Source: Macropodus opercularis (taxonomy: Eukaryota > Chordata > Actinopteri > Anabantiformes > Osphronemidae). From it: DNA of 64,000 nucleotides. The notes under the pieces are model-generated. The model did no database searches and was not told the DNA's origin. It was given only the letters and a program-made list of their open reading frames with translations. Shown piece by piece: positions 13,101 to 25,230 of this stretch (positions within the stretch are counted from its first letter, which is position 1; every line of letters starts with the position of its first letter). Position numbers and translations under genes: made by a program. Location of the stretch: positions 2,294,001-2,358,000 of the forward strand of contig CM061109.1 of NCBI GenBank assembly GCA_030770545.1. Direction: 5' to 3'.

Positions 13101-16057
13101 CTAACATTCACCAAAAAACGCTGTACATGACACACACACACTGAGATAGCGAGTAGCACACGTAGTAATTCCCTCCTTCAATCTAGCGTCCATTCAGTGT
13201 AACAGTGGAGAGCCAGTGTGTGGGGGTTTGTAATAATGGGTTGGTTGCTTGGTGGCAGAGGGGGATCGACAGAGCGCCTCACATGTATTAGCGTGGCACA
13301 AGCTCACTGATGAGGCCCGTTGAGAGACTAGCAAACGGCCTCATCTCATTGAACAGCCTCATTCCGTGCAATGGGAATTGATGAGAGAGGATATGATTCA
13401 TAGTTCCTGTTGGCTTTCCAATGTAGATTCCCCTATTTTCCTCCTTTGTCTGTCTCTCTCTCTCTTTTTTACTAACCGAGGCTGACGGTAGGAGGAGCAG
13501 AGGCCCTGCCTTCTAAGTAACACCAGATGCAACAAATTTTCATTTTTCGTTTGAACTAGAAAAGTGGTGTGGAGATGTTTGACATATGATGTAATGGCTC
13601 ATTAATTGGAGGCAGAAGAGCCTGGTGCAATAAATAAACGCTTAGCTGTAACGGTTTTCTTTTTAAACTGTGCGTGTTTGTTTTCTCGGGGGTGGCCATG
13701 TGCCGGCTGGTCGTGAACATCAGCATTTGTTTCCCATTCGGTCTCAGAGAAGCCATTTTAAGGCGCTGCAAACTTAATTGCGATTCACCCACTGGTAGAG
13801 GGTCAGCGTTTGTCTTCCTCGCTTGCTTTGGGCTACCACCCTGGATGCACACATGGAAGCGTCACATCAAAAGAGCGTTATTGCCTTGGCTGGACTGAAC
13901 GGCACTGACAGATCATTCATAAAGTGAAAGCGTGTGTGTGTGTGTGAGTTTTACAGATGCTTGCTTGATTTATCAGAGCTGTGCTAGCATCTGGACACAA
14001 CACATTTGTTATTCTGCTCTCCAAAAAAGATCTATTTATCAGATATTAATTAGTTGTTGATAACAGGCCCTATCCAGTGCAGGGCAGACCCCAAACGCTG
14101 GAAAGACGGATCAGGTCCGGTGCCAAGAAAAGTCTGTCACCACTTCATGTTGCTGATGTGACAGGTTCACTGGGGCCTTTACAAAGATGTAAAGTAAAAC
14201 CGTACTGCACGAAAAAGATAAAGTCAGGACTTCACCATAGTGAACACAGATTATAAAGATTTGTACCGAAATCAACTATGTCCGCTCTGGACTCATTGGC
14301 AGTTCATTCACCAAAAATCATCATATCATATGTTTTTGAGCACGGTTTTCAAGATGATGTCACTATTCTACAGCAGTGTAGACAAACAAACTAGGTACCA
14401 TATGACTGGCGTAGATCTGAGTAGATTTTCTGTCTTTTTAGAACCATCACAGCTGAGACAGATGTTGGGATTTTGTCTTGTGAGATGTGTGTGTCTACAG
14501 AGTCAGAGTTACCGTTTTGTGCAGCTTTTAGTTTGCTCAGTGGTAACATACAATGCACCCACTGACTCATCTCATACCATCCCTGGCATATTGGCGTATC
14601 TACAGTACATATAAGTACACACACTCCGCTATGAGACAGTATTGTCTCATAATTTCTCTCTTTTTTCCCCAAATCTCTCTAAATTCACATGCCAGCCATC
14701 AAGCGAATTTCTACTCCCACTAATCCGTTCATTTTAATGCTTGTCCACATCAGGCTTGGCCGCATTAAACTGGTGATTAATGATGTATTGATTGGGCTGT
14801 TTTCTACCACTGAGCCAAGGTGCTGAGTTGACAACACACTTGCTTATCTGAGCCACCCAGCTTGCCAAAGGAAAATGTTTTCCTGTGGGGAAGTAAAGGC
14901 CCAGTACATACTGGAGATGGGATGCATTTAGGTACTTTTGTTTTCCAATTGAATGTTCAGATACACACCAATAAATAAATAAATCATCGTCAACTATCAT
15001 TCTTTTGTGTCTAATAATTCTTTCTTAATATGGATTAATGCATGTATCATATTACATTTTATGCCATAACTGAAATGACTAAAGTCTATTTATAGTTCAT
15101 AGTTATATATATTTTTTAATTTTATGGCCATGGTCCTTTTCTACACACATTTATCATCACTGACCTTTTGCCTTTCAGTCAAATACAAAAACAAAATCAG
15201 GAGGAAACAATTTAAGCAGCTCACCACAAGTTACGTTGCAGTGCTTCCTTCAAAAACACCTTTAATAACTGCTTTAGTCTAAAAATGAATATAACACATA
15301 CAGGTTTTGTCTCCAACACACCTGTGCAGCTAGTCAACCCTTTATTAGATGCACCAGGTGTGTTTGCGATAGAACCCATCAATTACTTGAATCGGATTGA
15401 TATTTGTTGAGTTTCATATTATACTCGTTGTTGTAAATGTAGGTCGAATCAAAAAACTGAAAATTAAAAGAATGACAATGAGTTTACGCAAACCTCAGAG
15501 TCCACTAAGGCTTGATTCAGAAGAGGTCGCTGAACGTCACAGTCGCCTCATTTAAACCACTAAGAAGCTCTCGCATCAGGTTTAAAGAAGGTGGTTGCAA
15601 CTGCAGCCCTTGAACGTTAGTGTAATGCAGGCTAATGCCCATAAGGAATAAGGATTTTTAGGCGCACAGCCATTTATTACACGGTACCTTTGGCAGCACT
15701 TCCAGCATTGACCCTGGGTAGATACTGTTTGTCTCAGTCAGCCTTTGCACATCTTCATGCTATAATTGTCATTGACTTGGTTGCACAAAAGCAGGATCAG
15801 TTAAGCTAGTTACCTATGGTCTATTTACAATGGAGATTTATTTTGTGTTACCAGTGTTGTAATTAACCTCTGCACCAACCATTCTTAAAAAACATGTAAT
15901 TTTCAACCAAATAATTAAATTTTTTGTTATTTTAGTACTTTTATGCTGATTTCATATATAAGCTATACCTACAGTATATATATATATATATATATAAGCT
16001 GCATTTCCAATATTATTTTTGGAGTTGAAATTCTATTGTGAAAATACTTGTGAATTC
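10177..16057. other. Non-coding host DNA
   Basis: No protein family recognised in any frame, including the 124-codon open frame at 14240-14614. A (GT)n tract lies near 13931-13946 and a (TA)n tract at 15975-15996. The block around 13260-13640 is repeat-free and evenly composed, so it may be conserved non-coding DNA, but this is not testable here. Confidence 0.4.
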
Positions 16058-16170
16058 CATTTTTATCACAGGATTTCCAATGAATGGACTACATGGCGGT
16101 GATGGAGGGATTCAGTCGCCAGACAAAGGGATGCGACACCAACTCCTAACATCCTCTTCCTCCAGACTCT
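16058..16170 (+). repeat. Dispersed repeat, copy 1 (unnamed)
   Basis: The segment TTTTATCACAGGATTTCCAA...GGGATGCGACACCAACTC aligns by eye with 21811-21920, which has TTTTATCCCAGGATTTCCAG...GGGATGTGACACCAATTC. The two differ by scattered substitutions and small indels. No coding sense was found. The family is not identified. Confidence 0.6.
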
Positions 16171-17387
16171 CCTCACATGAGGCTGAAAATGTTTTGCATT
16201 TGACGAACCTCCGTGTTTGTCATATGTGTTCAAGCTTCTTAGAGAGGATTCATATTCACTTGAACCATTTCATTCCCTCTCACCCTTGTTATGTCCTTGT
16301 TTCTACTGCGCTGCTCCCACACTCATAGACATTTATTGCACTTTGTTTGCTGCCCTGTTTGTTCTCATCTGAGTTAGTTTGTTGATGTAGTTGTTGTTGT
16401 TTGTTCTCCGTGTGTCTTTGAGGGTTTTCTTCGGTGAGTGAGTCTAACTCAGTGCGTGACAGTGAGTGGTTGTCTGTGTCTATACGTCCAAACTCCAAAC
16501 TCGTCTTACTACATGTTTATTTACTCAACTGTAACTTTTGTGTAGAATAATACACATTTCACTTAGTGTAGTGTAGTGTGTTGTAGTGTAGGGTATTTTT
16601 GGTAAGATACAGTTAACATTAAACTCAAACAATGGGGGAAAATTCAAATTGGTAGCAAACTCAGGCACAATCTTTTTTCTATTTTTTGAGACAGACACTA
16701 ATTCTTAGTTAGTTAAAGGTCTGGACTGTGATAATTTACATCTAATGAAAAGTTATTTCACCCACTATACATATGTGACTGTTTTACATACTAATGCTGA
16801 ATACGTTGTCCTTTTCCACAACTGCTCAAGGTAGAACAAGACCACATGGCCTTTCTGTCCCTCTCCCCTTTTCGGTTTGTTTGTGTCACACTTTTTGTCC
16901 TGCTCTCCCTCTTTTGTGACCCACGTGAGCTTTTTTGCCCCAGCAGCAATCTATTACTCACTACACATCCTCCTACCTGCTGCCACAGTCTGAACACAAA
17001 GCGTTCTGTCGTTCCTCCTTGTAAAACTCGCTGCTGCTTTTCCGTTGCCTCCTCGCCCTCACCTCTCACAGATCACCTTACTTTCTTGTGTCTCTTCACC
17101 TGCAATCCGCTTTTCATTTTCTGAGATTTTCTCAGTGATTGGAAGATAAGTATCATTTTGGAGGCTCTCCACAAGTCGCTGCCTTCTCATTTTCTGGCTG
17201 AAATGGCTTTGCTGCTTATTTGCACTGTCAGTGATCATATGGAACATTCCCTGCATACAGCACTGATACAGTAACTGGAGGGTGGGGGTGGTTGAAAGTG
17301 AAGGGTCCATGTATTCTCTTCTTAATTCCTTACTTTCAATAATCATTTTCTGACCAGATGCGTCTTTGGCTGTTGTGGTTTTGCAGT
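16171..17387. other. Non-coding host DNA
   Basis: Holds a short GTAGT-type simple repeat near 16563-16590 and CT-rich DNA near 16850-17110. Nothing else recognised. Confidence 0.45.
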
Positions 17388-17530
17388 AGGTTTCTTCTAT
17401 TGAAGGGAGTTTTTCTCTCCAATTCCTGAGTTTTTCATTTCAAAATATATGCTTGTATTGTGTTCTACATGTGGGAGGTTTAAACTGTGTATGTTGCGTT
17501 TTGCTGTTTAAGTAAAGTGAACTGAACTGA
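17388..17530 (+). repeat. L2-like LINE/SINE 3' tail
   Basis: AGGTTTCTTC followed by GGGAGTTTTTCTCTCC and ending AAGTGAACTGAACTGA is the familiar 3' tail shared by fish L2-type LINEs and their SINEs. It is a short decayed copy and no open frame remains. Confidence 0.55.
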
Positions 17531-17938
17531 CGTAATAAACATATATATTACCCATCTTTCTTGTTATTAGTCTGTCTGCATCAGTGTAAACATTCAGCTA
17601 AATTCACAATGTTTGCAACAAGGCTGTTGAAGGTTGCTGTTTTAAAACATGGTTTTTAAAGTTTTTGAATTGTATTAATATTTAGTAAATTTCAGATTTG
17701 TCTGTTTCAGCCTAATTTTTCTCCATTTCCGCCGCATTTCCTCATAATTTTTGTGACTAACAGCATGTGTTACAGCTCACTGACCTGTAGGGAACAATCA
17801 GCCTACCCTCATAGCACAGCAGGCCTAACTATGACACGCGCACCAGAGGCACAACGAAGCTCATGTGGGGGGTCAGGATTAGACATCGTGAATATTGCTG
17901 AGTGTGAAACTTAGCGTAGATTTCGTATTATTATTTAT

Positions 17939-18229
17939 TTAACCCTTGTGCTGCCTTGGAGGGGTCAAAACGACTCCACTGTAAACTAGGAGGCGCCAAA
18001 GCTCAAACACAAACACAGCTCAAACAAGCTGGGTGTTACATCCAAGCAATGAACATGTGTGGGTCTATGATGAACAAGTTCATCCAACCGTTCATCTAGA
18101 TGAAGCGTGTTGTGATTTATCGTCTGTCTGCGGCTGTTTTATCCAACCCTTGTGTGGTTTTTGAGCTTTGAGCCCCCTGTTTTCATTTTGACCCCTCGAA
18201 GGCTGCAGAGGGTACGATACGAGGGTTAA
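17939..18229 (+). mobile_element. piggyBac-type MITE, copy B
   Basis: The most complete copy. TTAA stands at 17939-17942 and 18226-18229. The left end reads AACCCTTGTGCTGCCTTGGA then GGGGTCAAAACGAC. The right end reads TTTTGACCCCTCGAAGGCTG and finishes GAGGGTTAA, so the ends are imperfect inverted repeats. It shares with copies A and C the interior that ends in ATCCAACCGTTCATCTAGAT. It is non-coding and depended on a transposase elsewhere. Confidence 0.8.
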
Positions 18230-18771
18230 ACATCATCAGATGTTATGCTATAGACCTGTTCAAATAATCAGGAGACATACTTGTGGAGTGCTAAGCTTTC
18301 TTTTTAAATAAATAGCCTTGTCCCGTGTCCTAAAATTATATTCGGTAGCTCAGTGGTACTTTTATTTTTAAATAGTGGTATTGCACCGTTACTTTCTCAG
18401 ATATACTACAGTTTTCCAACATGTGGTTATAACTAAACTGCGTCATCAGAAATTCTGTTGTTAAGTAAACTTTGCTGATTGCTTTGATTGTTGAATTTGA
18501 ACCTGTAGAGAATAAATGAAGCCTCATAGAGAAATAAAAACCAAACAAACTCTTTATTTCTGCATGAAGCCTTCTTCATAATACATAATTCATCACTACT
18601 GTTTAGATACAGTGTGTGACAGCAGCTAAAGGGACAGTTCATCACATGGCTTCCCCCACTTTGAGACGGACTCCGTCAATGTCAAGTTTACTTCTCACCT
18701 TGGCTGCAATGCCTGTTTGTTACCGATAGAAGTGAGTCATTGCACTTTCGTGAACTGGAGATATGGAAAAA
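18230..18771. other. Non-coding host DNA
   Basis: AT-rich DNA with no recognised gene or repeat. Confidence 0.45.
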
Positions 18772-18862
18772 AATTGCATGGACTCTGCCTGTCGCCCAAA
18801 TGACAGCTGGAAAAGGCTCCAGCATGACATGCTTACGTGGACAGCGGTGGACAGTGAATGAG
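18772..18862 (+). repeat. Fragment of a common vertebrate dispersed repeat
   Basis: Reads CTGCCTGTCGCCCAAATGAC then AGCTGGAAAAGGCTCCAGCA and ends GGACAGTGAATGAGTGAG. This pattern (a decayed CAGCTGGGATAGGCTCCAGC...ATGAATGA) is very frequent in fish genomes. The 63700-63835 segment looks like another part of the same composite family. I cannot assign a class. Confidence 0.5.
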
Positions 18863-21810
18863 TGAGGGTGAGGACCCTATCAGTCTGAGGACATCCACTC
18901 TCAAAGCCTGCTCTGATCACCTGTCTTGATACGGTCAAGCCATTTCTCCTTCTCCTCTCGTCTTCTTGGTAAAAGAAGTAAGACAGACCCTCACTGGCCT
19001 CGCTGCCTTCCCTGTCAGTGTGACAAAAAAAACATATTTTTCATATATTATTTACTACGACCGCTATATGTCACCTAATTACCAGACTTTATGATTCTTT
19101 AAGTACCTTACTGAACACGTGCTAAGCAGCGATACCAGTTGATAATGAAGATTTAATGGCTTTATGACATTCAAATCAATTGGAGCTGTAATTTCCACTT
19201 AGGCGTCTCCAGTGAACCATGACCATGGAACCAGAAGTGGTTAGAAAACGATCCGTTGCTCAAATGCAAAGTCGCTACAGGTTAACAGCGAGTCTGCTGT
19301 TTTCCGACTAGTCCCAGTTAAAACGGCATCTCTGCTGCCACTAATTCACTGACAGTAAAAGACTTTATTGTGTGGTTTTGTCTGCCTCTGTGGTGGTAAA
19401 GCTGAGATTTTTTGGAAGATGTTCAACAGTTATTGTCCCTTCTCTCTTGTCCTCCTTGCCTTCAATCCGAGATTCATGGGCTCTCAGTGCTTCGCCCCTG
19501 TTGAACTGAAGCTGTGAATCCTGTCAGCTTTCCAAATTGTGCAGCTAAGCACCCTCTCCACATTGTCACAATGACACTAATGCTCACTCAGGGTCTGGCT
19601 TTATTCTGCCCCAAGCTGGGTGTATCAGACGGGTAGAGTGAGCCATCGTCCAAACTGTGCATCTACTGAGCTGTCAGTTACGTGAGGTGACAGGATGTGA
19701 TGGACAGAAAGACAGACGGGAGATGGGGAATATGAAAGTTAGAAGAAAGAAGATGGGCAGGAAGATAAAAGCGCAGCGTAAAATAAAAAGACAAGAGCGT
19801 ACAGAAGAAAGAGAGATAAAAAAGAGTGTTTTGTGAACAAGGGAGAGACGGCAGAGAAGAGACAGTTGGTTGAAAGGGAGAAGAGACAAAAAGATCAAGA
19901 CAGGCACAGGGATAAGGAGACGAGAGAAAGAGCGAGTCTGACAGGAAAGGGGGTTATCTGCTGTTTAGTTATAGATGAAGTCTGATGGTCGCTTCTGTGC
20001 AGCATCAACACAAGAATATTAATAATATTAATAATATAATTACATTCTTTGTTCCAGAAAAGCAAAAACTGTTGTGTTGTGAGCCAGTCGCCACCAGGTC
20101 TGGTGTCTACACAATGGTGTCTGTTGTCTCATATACACGTATGACAAAACCCAACATCTATTGCAAAATATAGGGGAACTGGCCTCACTCTTGACAAGAA
20201 GACTACATGACTTTGTGTAGTGCTATGGATTTGGCTCAGATGAATTGGCATCATCAAAAACACAAAGCAAACTTTCTGTTTTCCAAAAGATGTCCTGCAT
20301 GAGCCACACCTAAAAAAACAAGCATGTGATTTTAACATTACCGCCAGTTTATGATGTATGTTCAAAGTAAGCAAGTTAGAGCAGCAGTGGGCAAAGGCTT
20401 TGACTCGCGGGCCACAAATGGAATTTCTCCAGAGATCAGACCAGGAACAGATATAAATGACACATAAACATGAAGTAGCAAAGCATGAATATATTCAACA
20501 ATTCATGTTTTTCTGTTAAACTTAAACTCTAAAAACCTTCACATAGTGTCCAAACGTGATTTATGGAATGTTATGCAAAAACAATCCATTCCGTCACATT
20601 AATACATGTACTGCATCAAAACTCACGCGTGCAGTAAAAAACTGGCTTTTAATACCTAATACCTCAGATGTGAGGTTGAGGTTGGTCAGTTAAATTTGAT
20701 CTGAGACAGGCTTTGTTCATGTTCATGAAGCTGAATGTGGAATGTTGGAAGGTCGAGCCAAACAATGTTCAGCATCCCCTGTGCCAACCTCCAGAGGTTT
20801 GGAAAGTTTACCCATATTAAAGCATAAAGCATATAGTAGCAATAAATGGCAGTTAGTCTGACTTGTTCCCCCCCATTTAAGACCCAGTTCAGCATAAGTG
20901 AAGGCGCCTTGTGAACTGCTGCCGGCTTTCTTCTCCGTCCATCTGCTCATTGTTTTTCATGTGGACTGTGTGGTCAGCTATGCTGTGCACACAGAGCCAG
21001 CTGCCATGTGACAACCTGATTTCAGCATCATGGTTAAGCAGGTCAAATGGTTCTTTTAACATGTCACGTATTCATTCATTTTGTAGCAGCAGTAGTAAGG
21101 AAAGATACGACTGCCTTAAATGACTTACTTTAGCTGATGTCATTTATCCTAATGTCACTACTTATTTATTTAGTAATTTTTTTTACAGGGGCTTAGACGG
21201 TTTTAAGGTGATAAAAGCAACAATCAAACCGTCTTTGCATCCCAGTTAAAACACGAAGCAAACAGTATGACACTGTTGCCTGTGCCTTTACCAGCATTTA
21301 CCATTTCGAATGCACTACAGAGACACTTGTTAATAACCCTTGAGTACTGGATGTGCACTGATGGGGTGAATATAGAAAAAGGTTTTTACATTAGAGCACT
21401 TTGTTGAAATGTAGCGTTTTCATGTGCTACAATTTACAACCATAAAATCTGGTTCCGACCCAGGGGAACCTCACACAAAGACATGAAGTGTTTCAAAGGA
21501 GAATACTGATGTAGGATTGGATGAAATACTCCCGAACTTCAATGGCATCATGTCAATTTACAAGTTAATGTGAGATTGCTGAAAGGGCTCTGCCAAAGGA
21601 AGAGGTGCTCAAGATCCAAACCAGATCACAAACAAGAAACTGAACAACGCTGGACTGAAAACGGGACAGACAAAACAACCGAAAGGAAACCAAAACAGGA
21701 CGGACAGGACTAAACAGCTGACCAGACACAGTCGACAAACAAGGCGAGACGAAAGCAGGACGAACAATTTAACATGACGTTATATTATAAAAATATACTT
21801 CTTACTGTAT
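18863..21810. other. Non-coding host DNA
   Basis: A short piece at 20380-20420 (AGCAGTGGGCAAAGGCTTTG then CGCGGGCCACAAA) resembles the end of common hAT-like repeats, at low confidence. Otherwise nothing recognised. Confidence 0.4.
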
Positions 21811-21920
21811 TTTTATCCCAGGATTTCCAGTGAATGGAAAACATGACGTGAAGGGATTCTGTCATCAGAAAAAGGGATGTGACACCAATTCACTTTCACT
21901 TTCTTCCTCTGCATGAGCCA
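21811..21920 (+). repeat. Dispersed repeat, copy 2 (unnamed)
   Basis: Partner of 16058-16170: it shares TTTATC, CAGGATTTCCA, TGAATGGA, GGGATTC and the phased AAAGGGATGTGACACCAA. No coding capacity is visible. Confidence 0.6.
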
Positions 21921-22129
21921 TCTTAAAAGTTTAACAGTTAATTCAATTTATGGCATCTGTCCGTATTGACGCTTTTGTCAGACTCTCAATGTGTCGATTA
22001 AACTTGTCTAAAGTGCAGTGTGACACAAATACACCAGAAAAGGACGAGTGGAGACGTCTGTAGCCCATTGAAGGTTTAGAAGTCTGAATAAGACAATTCT
22101 TTCATCTGTTCAAAGCTACATATTGATAG

Positions 22130-22390
22130 TCTTGAATTGCAAATTGGATTCCAGCTTCCTTTAAGAAGGCCACAGTAACCCCATTTAAAAATAAAAGCCT
22201 CAGTTGGACACTGTTTTCTTGGAGAATTATAGGCCAGTCCCACCACTTTCATTCCTGGCAAAGGTGCTGGAAAAATATGTCCATGATCAACTGCTAGCTC
22301 ATTTTCAGCATAATGTCTGGGTTCTGTACGAGATCCAGTATAGATACAAAGTACATGGTGGCACTTTGATGGTGACTTTGACATAAATGT
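22130..22390 (+). pseudogene. Non-LTR retrotransposon reverse-transcriptase fragment
   Basis: The frame at 22204-22386 contains ENYRPVPPLSFLAKVLEKYV followed by HDQLLAHF. This is the N-terminal RT block of L2/CR1/Rex-type LINEs, whose family pattern is NYRPVSNLPFLSKVLEK. Upstream, another frame gives a degraded FKKATVTPFKNK-like stretch. The catalytic Y/FADD motif is absent and the piece ends in a stop, so this is a dead internal fragment. LINE clade is not resolvable. Confidence 0.7.
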
Positions 22391-22815
22391 GCCGTGAGAA
22401 ATCATCAGGTGAGTCGTGGAACATTATCCAATTTCAAATAAGTGAGCGAAACAAAACAATGAAACGCTTCCACAGAGGACATTTGAACGTCCCACTGCCA
22501 CCAGCTGGACGAACCGCTGAAGACAGTTCATAGGACAAAAACTTCAAAATACAACAATGACTATTTGGTTGAAACGTGTGAACAGACTTAGAAAAACCAC
22601 CAGGACAAGTGAGACATTTTTTAACGCGTAACCAGCAGAGACCTTGAGCCCTGGAGCTGTTGAAGAAAGACAGGAAGAAGTCTCTTTATCAGTTCAACTG
22701 AGACTAGATTTTCATTATTTATAGGTTTTGTGGCATCTTGGTTTGGTGGTGTGCCGTGTAATTTTTCTGATGTAAAATATGTGCCGTGGCTCAAAAAGGT
22801 GTGTCAGTGCACTTT
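22391..22815. mobile_element. Possible hAT-type non-autonomous element
   Basis: The left side (GTGCCGTGAGAAATCATCAG, then TGGAACATTATCCAATTTC) and the right side (GTGTGCCGTG then ATGTGCCGTGGCTCAAAAAGG, to about 22800) resemble the ends of hAT/Charlie-like repeats. The interior has no transposase. Exact ends and target duplication were not found. Confidence 0.4.
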
Positions 22816-24990
22816 AACAAGTCTCCACCATCAAATAACTTCTTTTATACCGTTACAGATATGATGGAATATGTATTATGGGTACAACAGGTTGTAGACC
22901 AGCACCTTATAATAGCTTGAAAAAAAAAGACCAAGCTTTCATCCAAGATGGCCCAAACCCAGGAGAAGACTGGCTGATGGGGGATTGACTTCCTTTTCTC
23001 ATCCCTTATAGCTCTGCTCGACGTGTAGATGAAGAAATTTGAAAGAGGCTTCTATACGGAGAGTTTCCTCATCCTGAATGTTCTCAGTGTTCCAGGCACA
23101 GTAGGATTTCACTCATGCCTTCATGACTTGCCAGTCTCGCTGAGTGATGCTCAGAGGCAAACCTGCTGTAAATGATGGTGAACCGTAAAGAAATGTAGCG
23201 TCTCGTGCTGTATATGCTGATGATCCTCACATCTTTGTCTTGACATGGCAGACCCTTCTCCCCCTTTCCCCCCTAGCAGGAATCAAACTCAAGCTAATAA
23301 TTTCCTCCACTTCAGTGGCGTTTGGCACCAACCACTGCTCGTTTGAGTCTTTGTCATTCTATTTAAACGCCTTATTCGCATTAATAAGTCATTGCTTACT
23401 CGTCTCCAGTGTGTTCAGAATCCGACAGCACGATTTCTGGCCTCATCTAGAAAGTGCCGTCACATTAGCCCTGTACTTCGGTCCCTCTACTAGCCGCCAG
23501 TTGATTTTCGTATGATTTCTGACGCTGGCGAGGCAGGTGGTAGAACGGGGTGTTGATGCGCCACCTCCAAACTGACTTGAAACTAAATTACTGCAAGTGC
23601 AGGACTTAACACAGGAAAGAACTCAACGCAGTATGAAATAACATAACTCTAATTATATGGACGTACAAAAAGAAAATGAACTCAAAGCTATGCAAAAAAA
23701 TAAATAAATTTACAAAGATGACACAAATTAACAACTTACAAGAGGTTTGAGTGGAACAAATTAACAAAATGCACAATGGCAGCAAACTGTAGAGTGAAGT
23801 GAGGTGAGTCCTTGTAATGTGGAAGCAGCAAAGGTGAATCCAAGGAGTAGGTGTATAATGGGGGGTGTGGCAAAGCCCAGTGACTCATAACCAGGAAATA
23901 AATAAACAAAAACATTGTAAGAATCACTTGAATTAATAATTGTGGCACATGCTCCTGCATATGGTAAAACCAGTCTGGAAATATGACAAGTAAAGTGGAA
24001 TGAGTAAAAAAAGAGGGAATGGAAGAAAGGGGAGGAAGCTGAGGTCACTGCGTAGCCTGTTACTTGGGCCTAATTAGCTTTCTCACAGTGTTGTCTCACT
24101 GTGACGGTGACATGGAGAAAGAGGCAACAACTCAAGAAGAATTCTGAGGCAAATTCATTACAACACAGACAATGAAGCAGTTTTAACTGCTGCTGTTTGA
24201 TTGTAGCAGTTTTGTGGCTGAAGCAGCAGCAGCGGTTACAAGGCACAGCTGACGTTACAAGCCAGGAGAAAAACTCCCAAACACACAAAAAAGGGAGGAG
24301 AAACATAAAGAGAGTTGGTGAGAGAGAGACACGGAGCAGAACGTAGAGGGGAAATAAATTAGGTCTGCTTGGTCATGTACGGTGTAATGTGAAAGGAGCT
24401 AAATCAGCAGCATTACTCCCCTATGGCAAAGTGAGAGGTGCTGTAAAGAAAAAAGCGCTGCAGCCTATTTCTGAAATAAATTCTGCCTTTTACTGGGAGC
24501 CGCAGCTAATGCCTGCTTTTCTGCGTGTGTCCTAATTTACACACACATACAAATGCAGGCGAAAGCACGTGTATTTCAAAGTAATTAGTTATTTTTGTGA
24601 GTTCTTTTAACAAAATAAAAGAGAAAGAATTACAAAATGAGTAAACTAGCAGATGAAGCCAGCTTTCTACTTGCTCCATCTGTGTATGTTAAAACATGTA
24701 TATTAAAACAAAAGATAAGATAATAACACATGATCTAGTGAAAAACAGAGCAGAACACACAGTACAACCAACAGTGACACCCAAACATCAACACGTCCAC
24801 CCAGGCAGACTGTCACAGACATCTACTCACCCATACGTGAACCTATCACACCCACAGCCACACCAGACGCTAGGTCCCATTCCTGAGGGGGGTGGGTCTC
24901 TGTGTGGTCCCAGGCAGGATCTGCGGCTCTTTACCCCCACCCACGGAGGAACAGGGAGGCAGGCCCCCAGCGCCCTGCCATCCAGCTTGG
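22816..24990. other. Non-coding host DNA
   Basis: No gene recognised. There is an A-rich stretch near 22920-22930 and around 23690-23710. Confidence 0.45.
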
Positions 24991-25230
24991 CTGTGGGAGT
25001 GTGGGACTACAGTAAGATGCATTTAAAGTGGGGGAGGCGTCCAGGAGCACAAGCCTGGCTGACGGATGTGTCTCCCTCGCTAAGTGTCTACTTTGCAGTT
25101 ATAACAGGGTGGTGAGCATCATTACCAGGGCCACAACTGGCTTCACTCACCGGCCCCAAATGTATGTGTATATGCTGAAGTATAGAGGACACTGGGAGAC
25201 AACCAGCCTATCTGTGTAATGCAGTTTAAA
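24991..25230 (+). repeat. Dispersed repeat, copy 1 of a pair with 57238-57500
   Basis: The segment GTGGGAGTGTGGGACTACAG...GATGCATTTAAAGTGGGGGA matches GTCGGTGTGTGGGATGCTAG...GATGCAATTAAAATGGGGGA at 57238. After it, both copies have a GAGCA core and similar downstream composition. The pattern is a frequent fish repeat whose class I cannot name. Open frames across it are accidental. Confidence 0.55.

Noticed and set aside
14240..14614. 124-codon plus-strand open frame
   Set aside because: No recognisable motif; the opposite strand is equally open over part of it.
24696..25115. 139-codon plus-strand open frame
   Set aside because: Its second half lies in a dispersed repeat shared with 57238-57500; not a gene.
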